Source: Sepiola atlantica
Taxonomy: Eukaryota; Mollusca; Cephalopoda; Sepiida; Sepiolidae
Direction of reading: 5' to 3'
DNA: 64,000 bases
NCBI GenBank assembly: GCA_963556195.1
Contig: CAUVYP010001198.1
Span: forward strand, 124,001-188,000
The notes under the pieces were generated by a model. The model searched no databases. It saw nothing but the letters and a program-made list of their open reading frames with translations, and had not been told where the DNA came from. The translations under genes and the position numbers were made by a program. Shown in pieces: positions 50,401 to 62,516 of this stretch; position 1 is the first letter of the stretch; every line of letters starts with the position of its first letter.

Positions 50401-50799
50401 AACTGAATACGCAAAACATCAACAAAATTTAGCGCGTTTAAAAGTTGATATCGCTTTTGTTTATAACTTCCACATTTATTCGAATTGTGCCACGAAACTT
50501 TGCAGACAGTCGGGGAGACAGATTTACTACTGAAGTACCAAGTTTCAGAAGTGCAGCTCTTGTACTGCCGGAGATATGTCGATACAAACTGAATACGCAA
50601 AACATCAACAAAATTTAGCGCGTTTTAAAGTTGATATCGCTTTTGTTAATAACTTCCACATTTATTCGAATTGTGCCACCAAACTATGCAGACAGTCGCT
50701 GACACATATTGTCTACTGAAGTACCAAGTGTCAGAAGTGCAGCTCTTGTACTGCCGGAGATATGTCGATACAAACTGAATACGCAAAACATCAACAAAA
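47453..50799 (+). repeat. HOR family 2, 18-mer unit 1 (3,347 bp)
   Basis: Delimited by eta monomers (GCAGAGACCCGCGGAGAAC) at 47,453 and 50,800. It ends with the series eta-like 49,684, CAGATTCATTCG 49,870, TCACGG 50,056, TTTGGAGACAG 50,242, epsilon 50,428, zeta 50,614. A central CTTCAATATT/CATGTTTTC pair (49,126-49,497) matches 32,949-33,320. The one-base shortfall from 18 x 186 is due to GATCAAACTG in eta. Confidence 0.8.
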
Positions 50800-53700
50800 T
50801 TTAGCGCGTTTTAAAGTTGATATCGCTTTTGTTAATAACTTCCACATTTATTCGAATTGTGCCACGAAACTTTGCAGAGACCCGCGGAGAACTGTTTTCC
50901 ACTGAAGTACCAAGTTTCAGATGTGCAGCTCTTGTACTGCCGGAGATATGTCGATGAAACTGAATACGCAAAACATCAACAACATTTAGCGCGTTTTAAA
51001 GTTGATATCGCTTTTGTTAATAACTTCCACATTTATTCGAATTGTACCACGAAACTTTGCAGACAGTCGCGGATAGGCCGCTTCAACGGAAGTACCAAGT
51101 TTCAGAAGTGCAGCTCTTGTACTGCCGGAGATATGTCGATACAAACTGAATACGCAAAACATCAACAAAATTTAGCGCGTTTAAAAGTTGATATCGCTTT
51201 TGTTTATAACTTCCACATTTATTCGAATTGTGCCACGAAACTTTGCAGACAGTCACGGAGACAGATTGTCTACTGAAGTACCAAGTTTCAGAAGTGCAGC
51301 TCTTGTACGGCCGGAGATATGTCGATACAAACTGAATACGCAAAACATCAACAAAATTTAGCGCGTTTTAAAGTTGATATCGCTTTTGTTAATAACTTCC
51401 ACATTTATTCGAATTGTACCACGAAACTTTGGAGACAGTCGCGGATAGGCCTCATCAACTGAAGTACCAAGTTTCAGAAGTGCAGCTCTTGTACTGCCGG
51501 AGATATGTCGATACAAACTGAATACGCAAAACATCAACAAAATTTAGCGCGTTTAAAAGTTGATATCGCTTTTGTTTATAACTTTCACATTTATTCGAAT
51601 TGTGCCACGAAACTTTGCAGACAGTCGGGGAGACAGATTTACTACTGAAGTACCAAGTTTCAGAAGTGCAGCTCTTGTACTGCCGGAGATATGTCGATAC
51701 AAACTGAATACGCAAAACATCAACAAAATTTAGCGCGTTTTAAAGTTGATATCGCTTTTGTTAATAACTTCCACATTTATTCGAATTGTGCCACCAAACT
51801 ATGCAGACAGTCGCTGAGACATATTGTCTACTGAAGTACCAAGTTTCAGAAGTGCAGCTCTTGTACTGCCGGAGATATGTCGATACAAACTGAATACGCA
51901 AAACATCAACAAAATTTAGCGCGTTTAAAAGTTGATATCGCTTTTGTTTATAACTTCCACATTTATTCGAATTGTGCCACGAAACTTTGCAGACAGTCGG
52001 GGAGACAGATTTACAACTGAAGTACAAAGTTTCAGAAGTGCAGCTCTTGTACTGCAGGAGATATGTCTATACAAACTGAATACGAAAAACATCAACAAAA
52101 TTTAGCGCGTTTTAAAGTTGATATCGCTTTTGTTAATAACTTCCACATTTATTCGAATTGTGCCACCAAATTATGCAGACAGTCGCTGAGACATATTGTC
52201 TACTGAAGTACCAAGTTTCAGAAGTGCAGCTCTTGTACTGCCGGAGATATGTCGATCAAACTGACTACGCAAAACATCAACAACATTTAGCGCGTTTTAA
52301 AGTTGATATCGCTTTTGTTAATAACTTCCACATTTATTCGAATTGTGCCACGAAACTTTGCAGAGAGTCGCGGAGCACTGTTTTTTTCTGAAGTACCAGG
52401 TTTCAGAAGTGCAGCTTTTGTACTGCCGGAGATATGTCGATACAAACTGAATACGCAAAACATCAACAAAATTTAGCGCGTTTTAAAGTTGATATCGCTT
52501 TTGTTAATAACTTCCAGATTTATTCGAATTGTACCACGAAACTTTGCAGACAGTCGCGGATAAACCTTTTCTACTGAAGTACCAAGTTTAAAAAGTGCAG
52601 CTCTTGTACTGCCCCAGATATGTCGATACAAACTGAATACGCAAAACATCAACAAAATTTAGCGCGTTTAAAAGTTGATATCGCTTTTGTTAATAACTTC
52701 CACATTTATTCGAATTGTGCAACGAAACTTTGCAGACAGTCGGGGAGACAGATTTACTACTGCAGTACCAAGTTTCAGAAGTGCAGCTCTTGTACTGCCG
52801 GAGATATGTCGATACAAACTGAATACGCAAAACATGAACACAATTTAGCGCGTTTTAAAGTTGATATCGCTTTTGTTAATAACTTCCACATTTATTCGAA
52901 TTGTGCAACGAAACTTTGCAGAGACCCGCGGAAAACTGTTTTCTACTGAAGTACCAAGTTTCAGAAGTGCAGCTTTTGTACTGCCGGAGATATGTCGATA
53001 CAAACTGAATACGCAAAACATGAACAAAATTTAGCGCGTTTTAAAGTTGATATCGCTTTTGTTAATAACTTCCAGATTCATTCGAATTGTACCACGAAAC
53101 TTTGCAGACAGTCGCGGATAGGCCTTTTCTACTGAAGTACCAATTTTTAGAAGTGCAGCTCTTGTACTGCCGGAGATATGTCGATACAAACCGAATACGC
53201 AAAACATCAACAAAATTTAGCGCGTTTAAAAGTTGATATCGCTTTTGTTTATAACTTCCACATTTATTCAGATTGTGCCACGAAACTTTGCAGACAGTCA
53301 CGGAGACAGATTGTCTACTGAAGTACCAACTTTCAGAAGTGCAGCTCTTGTACGGCCGGAGATATGTCGATACAAACTGAATACGCAAAACATCAACAAA
53401 ATTTAGCGCGTTTTAAAGTTGATATCGCTTTTGTTAATAACTTCCATATTTATTCGAATTGTACCACGAAACTTTGGAGACAGTCGCGGATAGGCCTCAT
53501 CAACTGAAGTACCAAGTTTAAGAAGTGCAGCTCTTGTACTGCCGGAGATATGTCGATACAAACTGAATACGCAAAACATCAACAAAATTTAGCGCGTTTA
53601 AAAGTTGATATCGCTTTTGTTTATAACTTCCACATTTATTCGAATTGTGCCACGAAACTTTGCAGACAGTCGGGGAGACAGATTTACTACTGAAGTACCA

Positions 53701-54145
53701 AGTTTCAGAAGTGCAGCTCTTGTACTGTCGGAGATATGTCGATACAAACTGAATACGCAAAACATCAACAAAACTTAGCGCGTTTAAAAGTTGATATCGC
53801 TTTTGTTTATAACTTCCACATTTATTCGAATTGTGCCACGAAACTTTGCAGACAGTCGGGGAGACAGATTTACTACTGAAGTACCAAGTTTCAGAAGTGC
53901 AGCTCTTGTACTGCCGGAGATATGTCGATACAAACTGAATACGCAAAACATCAACAAAATTTAGCGCGTTTTAAAGTTGATATTGCTTTTGTTAATAACT
54001 TCCACATTTATTCGAATTGTGCCACCAAACTATGCAGACAGTCGCTGAGACATATTGTCTACTGAAGTACCAAGTTTCAGAAGTGCAGCTCTTGTACTGC
54101 CGGAGATATGTCGATACAAACTGAATACGCAAAACATCAACAAAA
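50800..54145 (+). repeat. HOR family 2, 18-mer unit 2 (3,346 bp)
   Basis: Again eta to eta with 18 monomers, but the internal order only partly matches unit 1. The terminal series from 52,844 (eta-like, CAGATTCATTCG, TCACGG, TTTGGAGACAG, epsilon, epsilon, zeta) corresponds to unit 1 with one extra epsilon (53,774). A second 185-bp monomer (52,101, GATCAAACTGACTACG) accounts for the length of 3,346. The equal monomer count of the two units therefore partly hides compensating gains and losses. Confidence 0.78.
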
Positions 54146-56004
54146 TTTAGCGCGTTTTAAAGTTGATATCGCTTTTGTTAATAACTTCCACATTTATTCG
54201 AATTGTGCCACGAAACTTTGCAGAGACCCGCGGAGAACTGTTTTCTACTGAAGTACCAAGTTTCAGAAGTGCAGCTCTTGTACTGCCGGAGATATGTCGA
54301 TCAAACTGAATACGCAAAACATCAACAACATTTAGCGCGTTTTAAAGTTGATATCGCTTTTGTTAATAACTTCCACATTTATTCGAATTGTACATCGAAA
54401 TTTTGCAGACAGTCGCGGATAGGCCTCTTCAACTGAAGTACCAAGTTTCAGAAGTGCAGCTCTTGTACTGCCGGAGATATGTCGATACAAACTGAATACG
54501 CAAAACATCAACAAAATTTAGCGCGTTTAAAAGTTGATATCGCTTTTGTTTATAACTTCCACATTTATTCGAATTGTGCCACGAAACTTTGCAGACAGTC
54601 GGGGAGACAGATTGTCCACTGAAGTACCAAGTTTCAGAAGTGCAGCTCTTGTACTGCCGGAGATATGTCGATACAAACTGAATACGCAAAACATCAACAA
54701 AATTTAGCGCGTTTAAAAGTTGATATCGCTTTTGTTTATAACTTCCACATTTATTCGAATTGTGCCACGAAACTTTGCAGACAGTCACGGAGACAGATTG
54801 TCTACTGAAGTACCAAGTTTCAGAAGTGCAGCTCTTGTACAGCTGGAGATATGTCGATACAAACTGAATACGCAAAACATCAACAAAATTTAGCGCGTTT
54901 TAAAGTTGATATCGCTTTTGTTAATAACTTCCACATTTATTCGAATTGTACCACGAAACTTTGCAGACAGTCGCGGATAGGCCTCATTAACTGAAGTACC
55001 AAGTTTCAGAAGTGCAGCTCTTGTACTGCCGGAGATATGTCGATACAAACTGAATACGCAAAACATCAACAAAATTTAGCGCGTTTAAAAGTTGATATCG
55101 CTTTTGTTTATAACTTCCACATTTATTCGAATTGTGCCACGAAACTTTGCAGACAGTCGGGGAGACAGATTTACTACTGAAGTACCAAGTTTCAGAAGTG
55201 CAGCTCTTGTACTGCCGGAGATATGTCGATACAAACCGAATACGCAAAACATCAACAAAATTTAGCGCGTTTTAAAGTTGATATCGCTTTTGTTTATAAC
55301 TTCCACATTTATTCGAATTGTGCCACGAAACTTTGCAGACAGTCACGGAGACAGATTGTCTACTGAAGTACCAAGTTTCAGAAGTGCAGCTCTTGTACAG
55401 CTGGAGATATGTCGATACAAACTGAATACGCAAAACATCAACAAAATTTAGCGCGTTTTAAAGTTGATATCGCTTTTGTTAATAACTTCCACATTTATTC
55501 GAATTGTACCACGAAACTTTGCAGACAGTCGCGGATAGGCCTCATTAACTGAAGTACCAAGTTTCAGAAGTGCAGCTCTTGTACTGCCGGAGATATGTCG
55601 ATACAAACTGAATACGCAAAACATCAACAAAATTTAGCGCGTTTAAAAGTTGATATCGCTTTTGTTTATAACTTCCACATTTATTCGAATTGTGCCACGA
55701 AACTTTGCAGACAGTCGGGGAGACAGATTTACTACTGAAGTACCAAGTTTCAGAAGTGCAGCTCTTGTACTGCCGGAGATATGTCGATACAAACTGAATA
55801 CGCAAAACATCAACAAAATTTAGCGCGTTTTAAAGTTGATATCGCTTTTGTTAATAACTTCCACATTTATTCGAATTGTGCCACCAAACTATGCAGACAG
55901 TCGCTGAGACATATTGTCTACTGAAGTACCAAGTTTCAGAAGTGCAGCTCTTGTACTGCCGGAGATATGTCGATACAAACTGAATACGCAAAACATCAAC
56001 AAAA
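54146..56004 (+). repeat. HOR family 2, 10-mer unit (1,859 bp)
   Basis: Eta (54,146), theta (54,331), epsilon (54,517), TCACGG (54,703), GGCCTCATTAACTG (54,889), epsilon (55,075), TCACGG (55,261), GGCCTCATTAACTG (55,447), epsilon (55,633), zeta (55,819). The three-monomer set 54,703-55,260 is repeated at 55,261-55,818 (558 bp), including the private GTACAGCTGGAG and CCTCATTAAC variants. Confidence 0.85.
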
Positions 56005-59000
56005 TTTAGCGCGTTTTAAAGTTGATATCGCTTTTGTTAATAACTTCCACATTTATTCGAATTGTGCCACGAAACTTTGCAGAGACCCGCGGAGAACTGT
56101 TTTCTACTGAAGTACCAAGTTTCAGAAGTGCAGCTCTTGTACTGCCGGAGATATGTCGATCAAACTGAATACGCAAAACATCAACAAAATTTAGCGCGTT
56201 TTAAAGTTGATATCGCTTTTGTTAATAACTTCCACATTTATTCGAATTGTACATCGAAACTTTGCAGACAGTCGCGGATAGGCCTCTTCAACTGAAGTAC
56301 CAAGTTTCAGAAGTGCAGCTCTTGTACTGCCGGAGATATGTCGATACAAACTGAATACGCAAAACATCAACAAAATTTAGCGCGTTTAAAAGTTGATATC
56401 GCTTTTGTTTATAACTTCCACATTTATTCGAATTGTGCCACGAAACTTTGCAGACAGTCGGGGAGACAGATTTACTACTGAAGTACCAAGTTTCAGAAGT
56501 GCAGCTCTTGTACTGCCGGAGATATGTCGATACAAACTGAATACGCAAAACATCAACAAAATTTAGCGCGTTTTAAAGTTGATATCGCTTTTGTTTATAA
56601 CTTCCACATTTATTCGAATTGTACCACGAAACTTTGCAGACAGTCACTGAGACAGATTTACTACTGAAGTACCAAGTTTCAGAAGTGCAGCTTTTGTACG
56701 GCCGGAGATATGTCGATACAAACTGAATACGCAAAACATCAACAAAATTTAGCGAGTTTTAAAGTTGATATCGCTTTTGTTAATAACTTCTACATTTATT
56801 CGAATTGTACCACGAAACTTTGGAGACAGTCGCGGATAGGCCTCTTCAACTGAAGTACCAAGTTTCAGAAGTGCAGCTCTTGTACTGCCGGAGATATGTC
56901 GATACAAACTGAATACGCAAAACATCAACAAAATTTAGCGCGTTTAAAAGTTGATATCGCTTTTGTTTATAACTTCAACATTTATTCGAATTTTGCAACG
57001 AAACTTTGCAGACAGTCGGGGAGACAGATTTACTACTGAAGTACCAAGTTTCAGAAGTGCAGCTCTTGTACTGCCGGAGATATGTCGATACAAACTAAAT
57101 ACGCAAAACATCAACAAAATTTAGCGCGTTTTAAAGTTGATATCGCTTTTGTTAATAACTTCCACATTTATTCGAATTGTGCCACCAAACTATGCAGACA
57201 GTCGCTGAGACATATTGTCTACTGGAGTACCAAGTTTCAGAAGAGCAGCTCTTGTACTGCCGGAGATATGTCGATACAAACTGAATACGCAAAACATCAA
57301 CAAAATTTAGCGCGTTTTAAAGTTGATATCGCTTTTGTTAATAACTTCCAGATTTATTCGAATTGTACCACGAAACTTTGCAGACAGTCGCGGATAGGCC
57401 TTTTCTACTGAAGTACGAATTTTTAGAAGTGCAGCTCTTGTACTGCCGGAGATATGTCGATACAAACCGAATACGCAAAACATCAACAACATTTAGCGCG
57501 TTTTAAAGTTGATATCGCTTTTGTTAATAACTTCAATATTTATTCGAATTGTGCCACGAAACTTTGCAGACAGTCGCGGAGACTGATTTTCTACTGAAGT
57601 ATCAAGTTTAAGAAGTGCAGCTCTTGTACTGCCGGAGATATGTCGATACAAACTGAATACGCAAAACATCAACAAAATTTAGCTCGTTTAAAAGTTGATA
57701 TCGCTTTTGTTTATAACTTCCACATTTATTCGAATTGTGCCACGAAACTTTGCAGACAGTCGCGGAGACAGATTTACTACTGAAGTACCAAGTTTCAGAA
57801 GTGCAGCTCTTGTACTGCCGGAGATATGTCGATACAAACTGAATACGCAAAACATCAACAAAATTTAGCGCGTTTTAAAGTTGATATCGCTTTTGTTTAT
57901 AACTTCCACATTTATTCGAATTGTACCACGAAACTTTGCAGACAGTCGCGTATAGGCCTCTTCAACGGAATTACCAAGTTTCAGAAGTGCAGCTTTTGTA
58001 CTGCCGGAGATATGTCGATACAAACTGAATACGCAAAACATCAACAAAATTTAGCGCGTTTAAAAGTTGATATCGCTTTTGTTTATAATATCCACATTTA
58101 TTGGAATTGTGCCACGAAACTTTGCAGACAGTCACGGAGACAGATTTACTACTGAAGTACCAAGTTTCAGAAGTGCAGCTCTTGTACGGCCGGAGATATG
58201 TCGATACAAACTGAATACGCAAAACATCAACAAAATTTAGCGCGTTTTAAAGTTGATATCGCTTTTGTTAATAACTTCCAAATTTATTTATTTTAATTGT
58301 GCCACGAAACTTTGCAGACAGTCGCGGAGACATTTTTTGCTACTGAAGTACCAAGTTTCAGAAGTGCCGCTCTTGTACTGCCGGAGATATGTCGATACAA
58401 ACCGAATACGCAAAACATCAACAACATTTAGCGCGTTTTAAAGTTGATATCGCTTTTGTTAATAACTTCAATATTTATTCGAATTGTGCCACGAAACTTT
58501 GCTAACAGTCGCGGAGACTGATTTTCTACTGAAGTACCAAGTTTCAGAAGTGCAGCTCTTGTACTGCCGGAGATATGTCGATACAAACTGAATACGCAAA
58601 ACATCAACAAAATTTAGCGCGTTTTAAAGTTGATATCGCTTTTGTTAATAACTTCCACATTTATTCGAATTGTACCACGAAACTTTGCAAACAGTCGCGG
58701 ATAGGCCGCTTCAACGGAAGTACCAAGTTTCAGAAGTGCAGCTCTTGTACTGCCGGAGATATGTCGATACAAACTGAATACGCAAAACATCAACAAAATT
58801 TAGCGCGTTTAAAAGTTGATATCGCTTTTGTTTATAACTTCCACAATTATTCGAATTGTGCCACGAAACTTTGCAGACAGTTGGGGAGATAGATTTCTAC
58901 TGAAGTACCAAGTTTCAGAAGTGCAGCTCTTGTACTGCCGGAGATATGTCGATACAAACTGAATACGCAAAACATCAACAAAATTTAGCGCGTTTTAAAG

Positions 59001-59169
59001 TTGATATCGCTTTTGTTAATAACTTCCACATGTATTCAAATTGTGCCACCAAACTATGCAGACAGTCGCTGAGACATATTGTCTACTGAAGTACCAAGTT
59101 TCAGAAGTGCAGCTCTTGTACTGCCGGAGATATGTCGATACAAACTGAATACGCAAAACATCAACAAAA
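56005..59169 (+). repeat. HOR family 2, 17-mer unit (3,165 bp)
   Basis: Eta, theta, epsilon, then a TCACTGAG monomer (56,562), a block with CAGATTTA/TTTTTAGAAG and CTTCAATATT monomers (57,306-57,677), and a zeta (58,985) before the next eta. It contains the longest monomer of the window (58,236). The pair 57,306-57,677 recurs at 63,446-63,817, sharing GTACGAATTTTTAG and CTGAAGTATCAAG. Confidence 0.78.
58236..58426 (+). repeat. 191-bp monomer, longest in the window
   Basis: The conserved ATTTATTCGAATTG is replaced by ATTTATTTATTTTAATTG, a 4-bp gain that looks like slippage in the TTTA/TATT run, with loss of the TTCGAA palindrome. A further base is gained in the variable window (GACATTTTTTGCTACTG). 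This is the largest indel I found among 343 monomers. Confidence 0.85.
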
Positions 59170-62100
59170 TTTAGCGCGTTTTAAAGTTGATATCGCTTTT
59201 GTTAATAACTTCCACATTTATTCGAATTGTGCCACGAAACTTTGCAGAGACCCGCGGAGAACTGTTTTCTACTGAAGTACCAAGTTTCAGAAGTGCAGCT
59301 CTTGTACTGCCGGAGATATGTCGATCAAACTGAATACGCAAAACATCAACAACATTTAGCGCGTTTTAAAGTTGATATCGCTTTTGTTAATAACTTCCAC
59401 ATTTATTCGAATTGTACATCGAAACTTTGCAGACAGTCGCGGATAGGCCTCTTCAACTGAAGTACCAAGTTTCAGAAGTGCAGCTCTTGTACTGCCGGAG
59501 ATATGTCGATACAAACTGAATACGCAAAACATCAACAAAATTTAGCGCGTTTAAAAGTTGATATCGCTTTTGTTTATAACTTCCACATTTATTCGAATTG
59601 TGCCACGAAACTTTGCAGACAGTCGGGGAGACAGATTTACTACTGAAGTACCAAGTTTCAGAAGTGCAGCTCTTGTACTGCCGGAGATATGTCGATACAA
59701 ACTGAATACGCAAAACATCAACAAAATTTAGCGCGTTTTAAAGTTGATATCGCTTTTGTTTATAACTTCCACATTTATTCGAATTGTACCACGAAACTTT
59801 GCAGACAGTCGTTGATAGGCCTCTTCAACGGAAATACCAAGTTTCAGAAGTGCAGCTTTTGTACTGCCGGAGATATGTCGATACAAACTGAATACGCAAA
59901 ACATCAACAAAATTTAGCGCGTTTAAAAGTTGATATCGCTTTTGTTTATAACTTCCACATTTATTCGAATTGTGCCACGAAACTTTGCAGACAGTCACTG
60001 AGACAGATTTACTACTGAAGTACCAAGTTTCAGAAGTGCAGCTCTTGTACGGCCGGAGATATGTCGATACAAACTGAATACGCAAAACATCAACAAAATT
60101 TAGCGCGTTTAAAAGTTGATATCGCTTTTGTTAATAACTTCCACATTTATTCGAATTGTACCACGAAACTTTGCAGACAGTCGCGGATAGGCCGCTTCAA
60201 CGGAAGTACCAAGTTTCAGAAGTGCAGCTCTTGTACTGCCGGAGATATGTCGATACAAACTGAATACGCAAAACATCAACAAAATTTAGCGCGTTTAAAA
60301 GTTGATATCGCTTTTGTTTATAACTTCCACATTTATTCGAATTGTGCCACGAAACTTTGCAGACAGTCACGGAGACAAATTGTCTACTGAAGTACCAAGT
60401 TTCAGAAGTGCAGCTCTTGTACGGCCGGAGATATGTCGATACAAACTGAATACGCAAAACATCAACAAAATTTAGCGCGTTTTAAAGTTGATATCGCTTT
60501 TGTTAATAACTTCCACATTTATTCGAATTGTACCACGATACTTTGTAGACAGTCGCGGATAGGCCTCATCAACTGAAGTACCAAGTTTCAGAAGTGCAGC
60601 TCTTGTACTGCCGGAGATATGTCGATACAAACTGAATACGCAAAACATCAACAAAATTTAGCGCGTTTAAAAGTTGATATCGCTTTTGTTTATAACTTCC
60701 ACATTTATTCGAATTGTGCCACGAAACTTTGCAGACAGTCGGGGAGACAGATTTACTACTGAAGTACCAAGTTTCAGAAGTGCAGCTCTTGTACTGCCGG
60801 AGATATGTCGATACAAACTGAATACGCAAAACATCAACAAAATTTAGCGCGTTTTAAAGTTGATATCGCTTTTGTTAATAACTTCCACATGTATTCGAAT
60901 TGTGCCACCAAACTATGCAGACAGTCGCTGAGACATATTGTCTACTGAAGTACCAAGTTTCAGAAGTGCAGCTCTTGTACTGCCGGAGATATGTCGATAC
61001 AAACTGAATACGCAAAACATCAACAAAATTTAGCGCGTTTTAAAGTTGATATCGCTTTTGTTAATAACTTCCACATTTATTCGAATTGTGCCACGAAAGT
61101 TTGCAGACAGTCGCGGAGACAGATTTACTACTAAAGTACGAAGTTTCAGAAGTGCAGCTCTTGTACTGCCGGAGATATGTCGATACAAACTGAATACGCA
61201 AAACATCAACAAAATTTAGCGCGTTTTAATGTTGATATAGCTTTTGTTAATAACTTCCACATTTAGGTGAATTGTGCCACGAAACTTTGCAGACAGTCGC
61301 GGATAGACGTTTTCTACGTAAGTACCAAGTTTCAGAAGTGCAGCTCTTGTACTGCCGGAGATATGTCGATACAAACTGAATACGCAAAACATCAACAAAA
61401 TTTAGCGCGTTTAAAAGTTGATATCGCTTTTGTTTATAACTTCCACATTTATTCGAATTGTGCCACGAAACTTTGCAGACAGTCGGGGAGACAGATTTAC
61501 TACTGAAGTACCAAGTTTCAGAAGTGCAGCTCTTGTACTGCCGGAGATATGTCGATACAAACTGAATACGCAAAACATCAACAAAATTTAGCGCGTTTTA
61601 AAGTTGATATCGCTTTTGTTTATAACTTCCACATTTATTCGAATTGTACCACGAAACTTTGCAGACAGTCGTTGATAGGCCTCTTCAACGGAAATACCAA
61701 GTTTCAGAAGTGCAGCTCTTGTACTGCCGGAGATATGTCGATACAAACTGAATACGCAAAACATCAACAAAATTTAGCGCGTTTAAAAGTTGATATCGCT
61801 TTTGTTTATAACTTCCACATTTATTCGAATTGTGCCACGAAACTTTGCAGACAGTCACTGAGACAGATTTACTACTGAAGTACCAAGTTTCAGAAGTGCA
61901 GCTCTTGTACGGCCGGAGATATGTCGATACAAACTGAATACGCAAAACATCAACAAAATTTAGCGCGTTTTAAAGTTGATATCGCTTTTGTTAATAACTT
62001 CCACATTTATTCGAATTGTACCACGAAACTTTAAAGACAGTCGCGGATAGGCCTCTTCAACTGAAGTACCAAGTTTCAGAAGTGCAGCTCTTGTACTGCC

Positions 62101-62516
62101 GGAGATATGTCGATACAAACTGAATACGCAAAACATCAACAAAATTTAGCGCGTTTAAAAGTTGATATCGCTTTTGTTTATAACTTCAACATTTATTCGA
62201 ATTGTGCAACGAAACTTTGCAGACAGTCGGGGAGACAGATTTACTACTGAAGTACCAAGTTTCAGAAGTGCAGCTCTTGTACTGCCGGAGATATGTCGAT
62301 ACAAACTGAATACGCAAAACATCAACAAAATTTAGCGCGTTTTAAAGTTGATATCGCTTTTGTTAATAACTTCCACATTTATTCGAATTGTGCCACCAAA
62401 CTATGCAGACAGTCGCTGAGACATATTGTCTACTGAAGTACCAAGTTTCAGAAGTGCAGCTCTTGTACTGCCGGAGATATGTCGATACAAACTGAATACG
62501 CAAAACATCAGCAAAA
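59170..62516 (+). repeat. HOR family 2, 18-mer unit with inserted family 1 cassette
   Basis: Eta (59,170), theta (59,355), epsilon (59,541), a GTCGTTGATAGGCC monomer (59,727), TCACTGAG (59,913), further monomers, TTTGTAGACAG (60,471), epsilon (60,657), zeta with CATGTATTCG (60,843). A two-monomer cassette (61,029-61,400) stands where eta and theta are expected, followed by epsilon (61,401), GTCGTTGATAGGCC (61,587), TCACTGAG (61,773), and so on to zeta (62,331). 59,541-60,098 and 61,401-61,958 correspond at ten monomers (1,860 bp). Confidence 0.82.
61029..61400 (+). repeat. Two-monomer family 1 cassette inside family 2
   Basis: As far as I can read, identical to 28,671-29,042, 32,358 bp away. 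It shares the private set CGAAAGTTTGCAG, CTACTAAAGTACGAAG, TTTTAATGTTGATATAGC, CATTTAGGTGAATTG and CTACGTAAGTACC. None of these variants occurs elsewhere in family 2. It stands between zeta and epsilon, exactly replacing the usual eta-theta pair, and keeps the monomer phase. Confidence 0.9.

Noticed and set aside
46857..54875. Minus-strand open frames of 86-148 codons in family 2
   Set aside because: Epsilon and TCACGG monomers have GTTTAAAAG and GTTTATAAC, which remove both stops in one frame. The length only reflects how many such monomers are adjacent.
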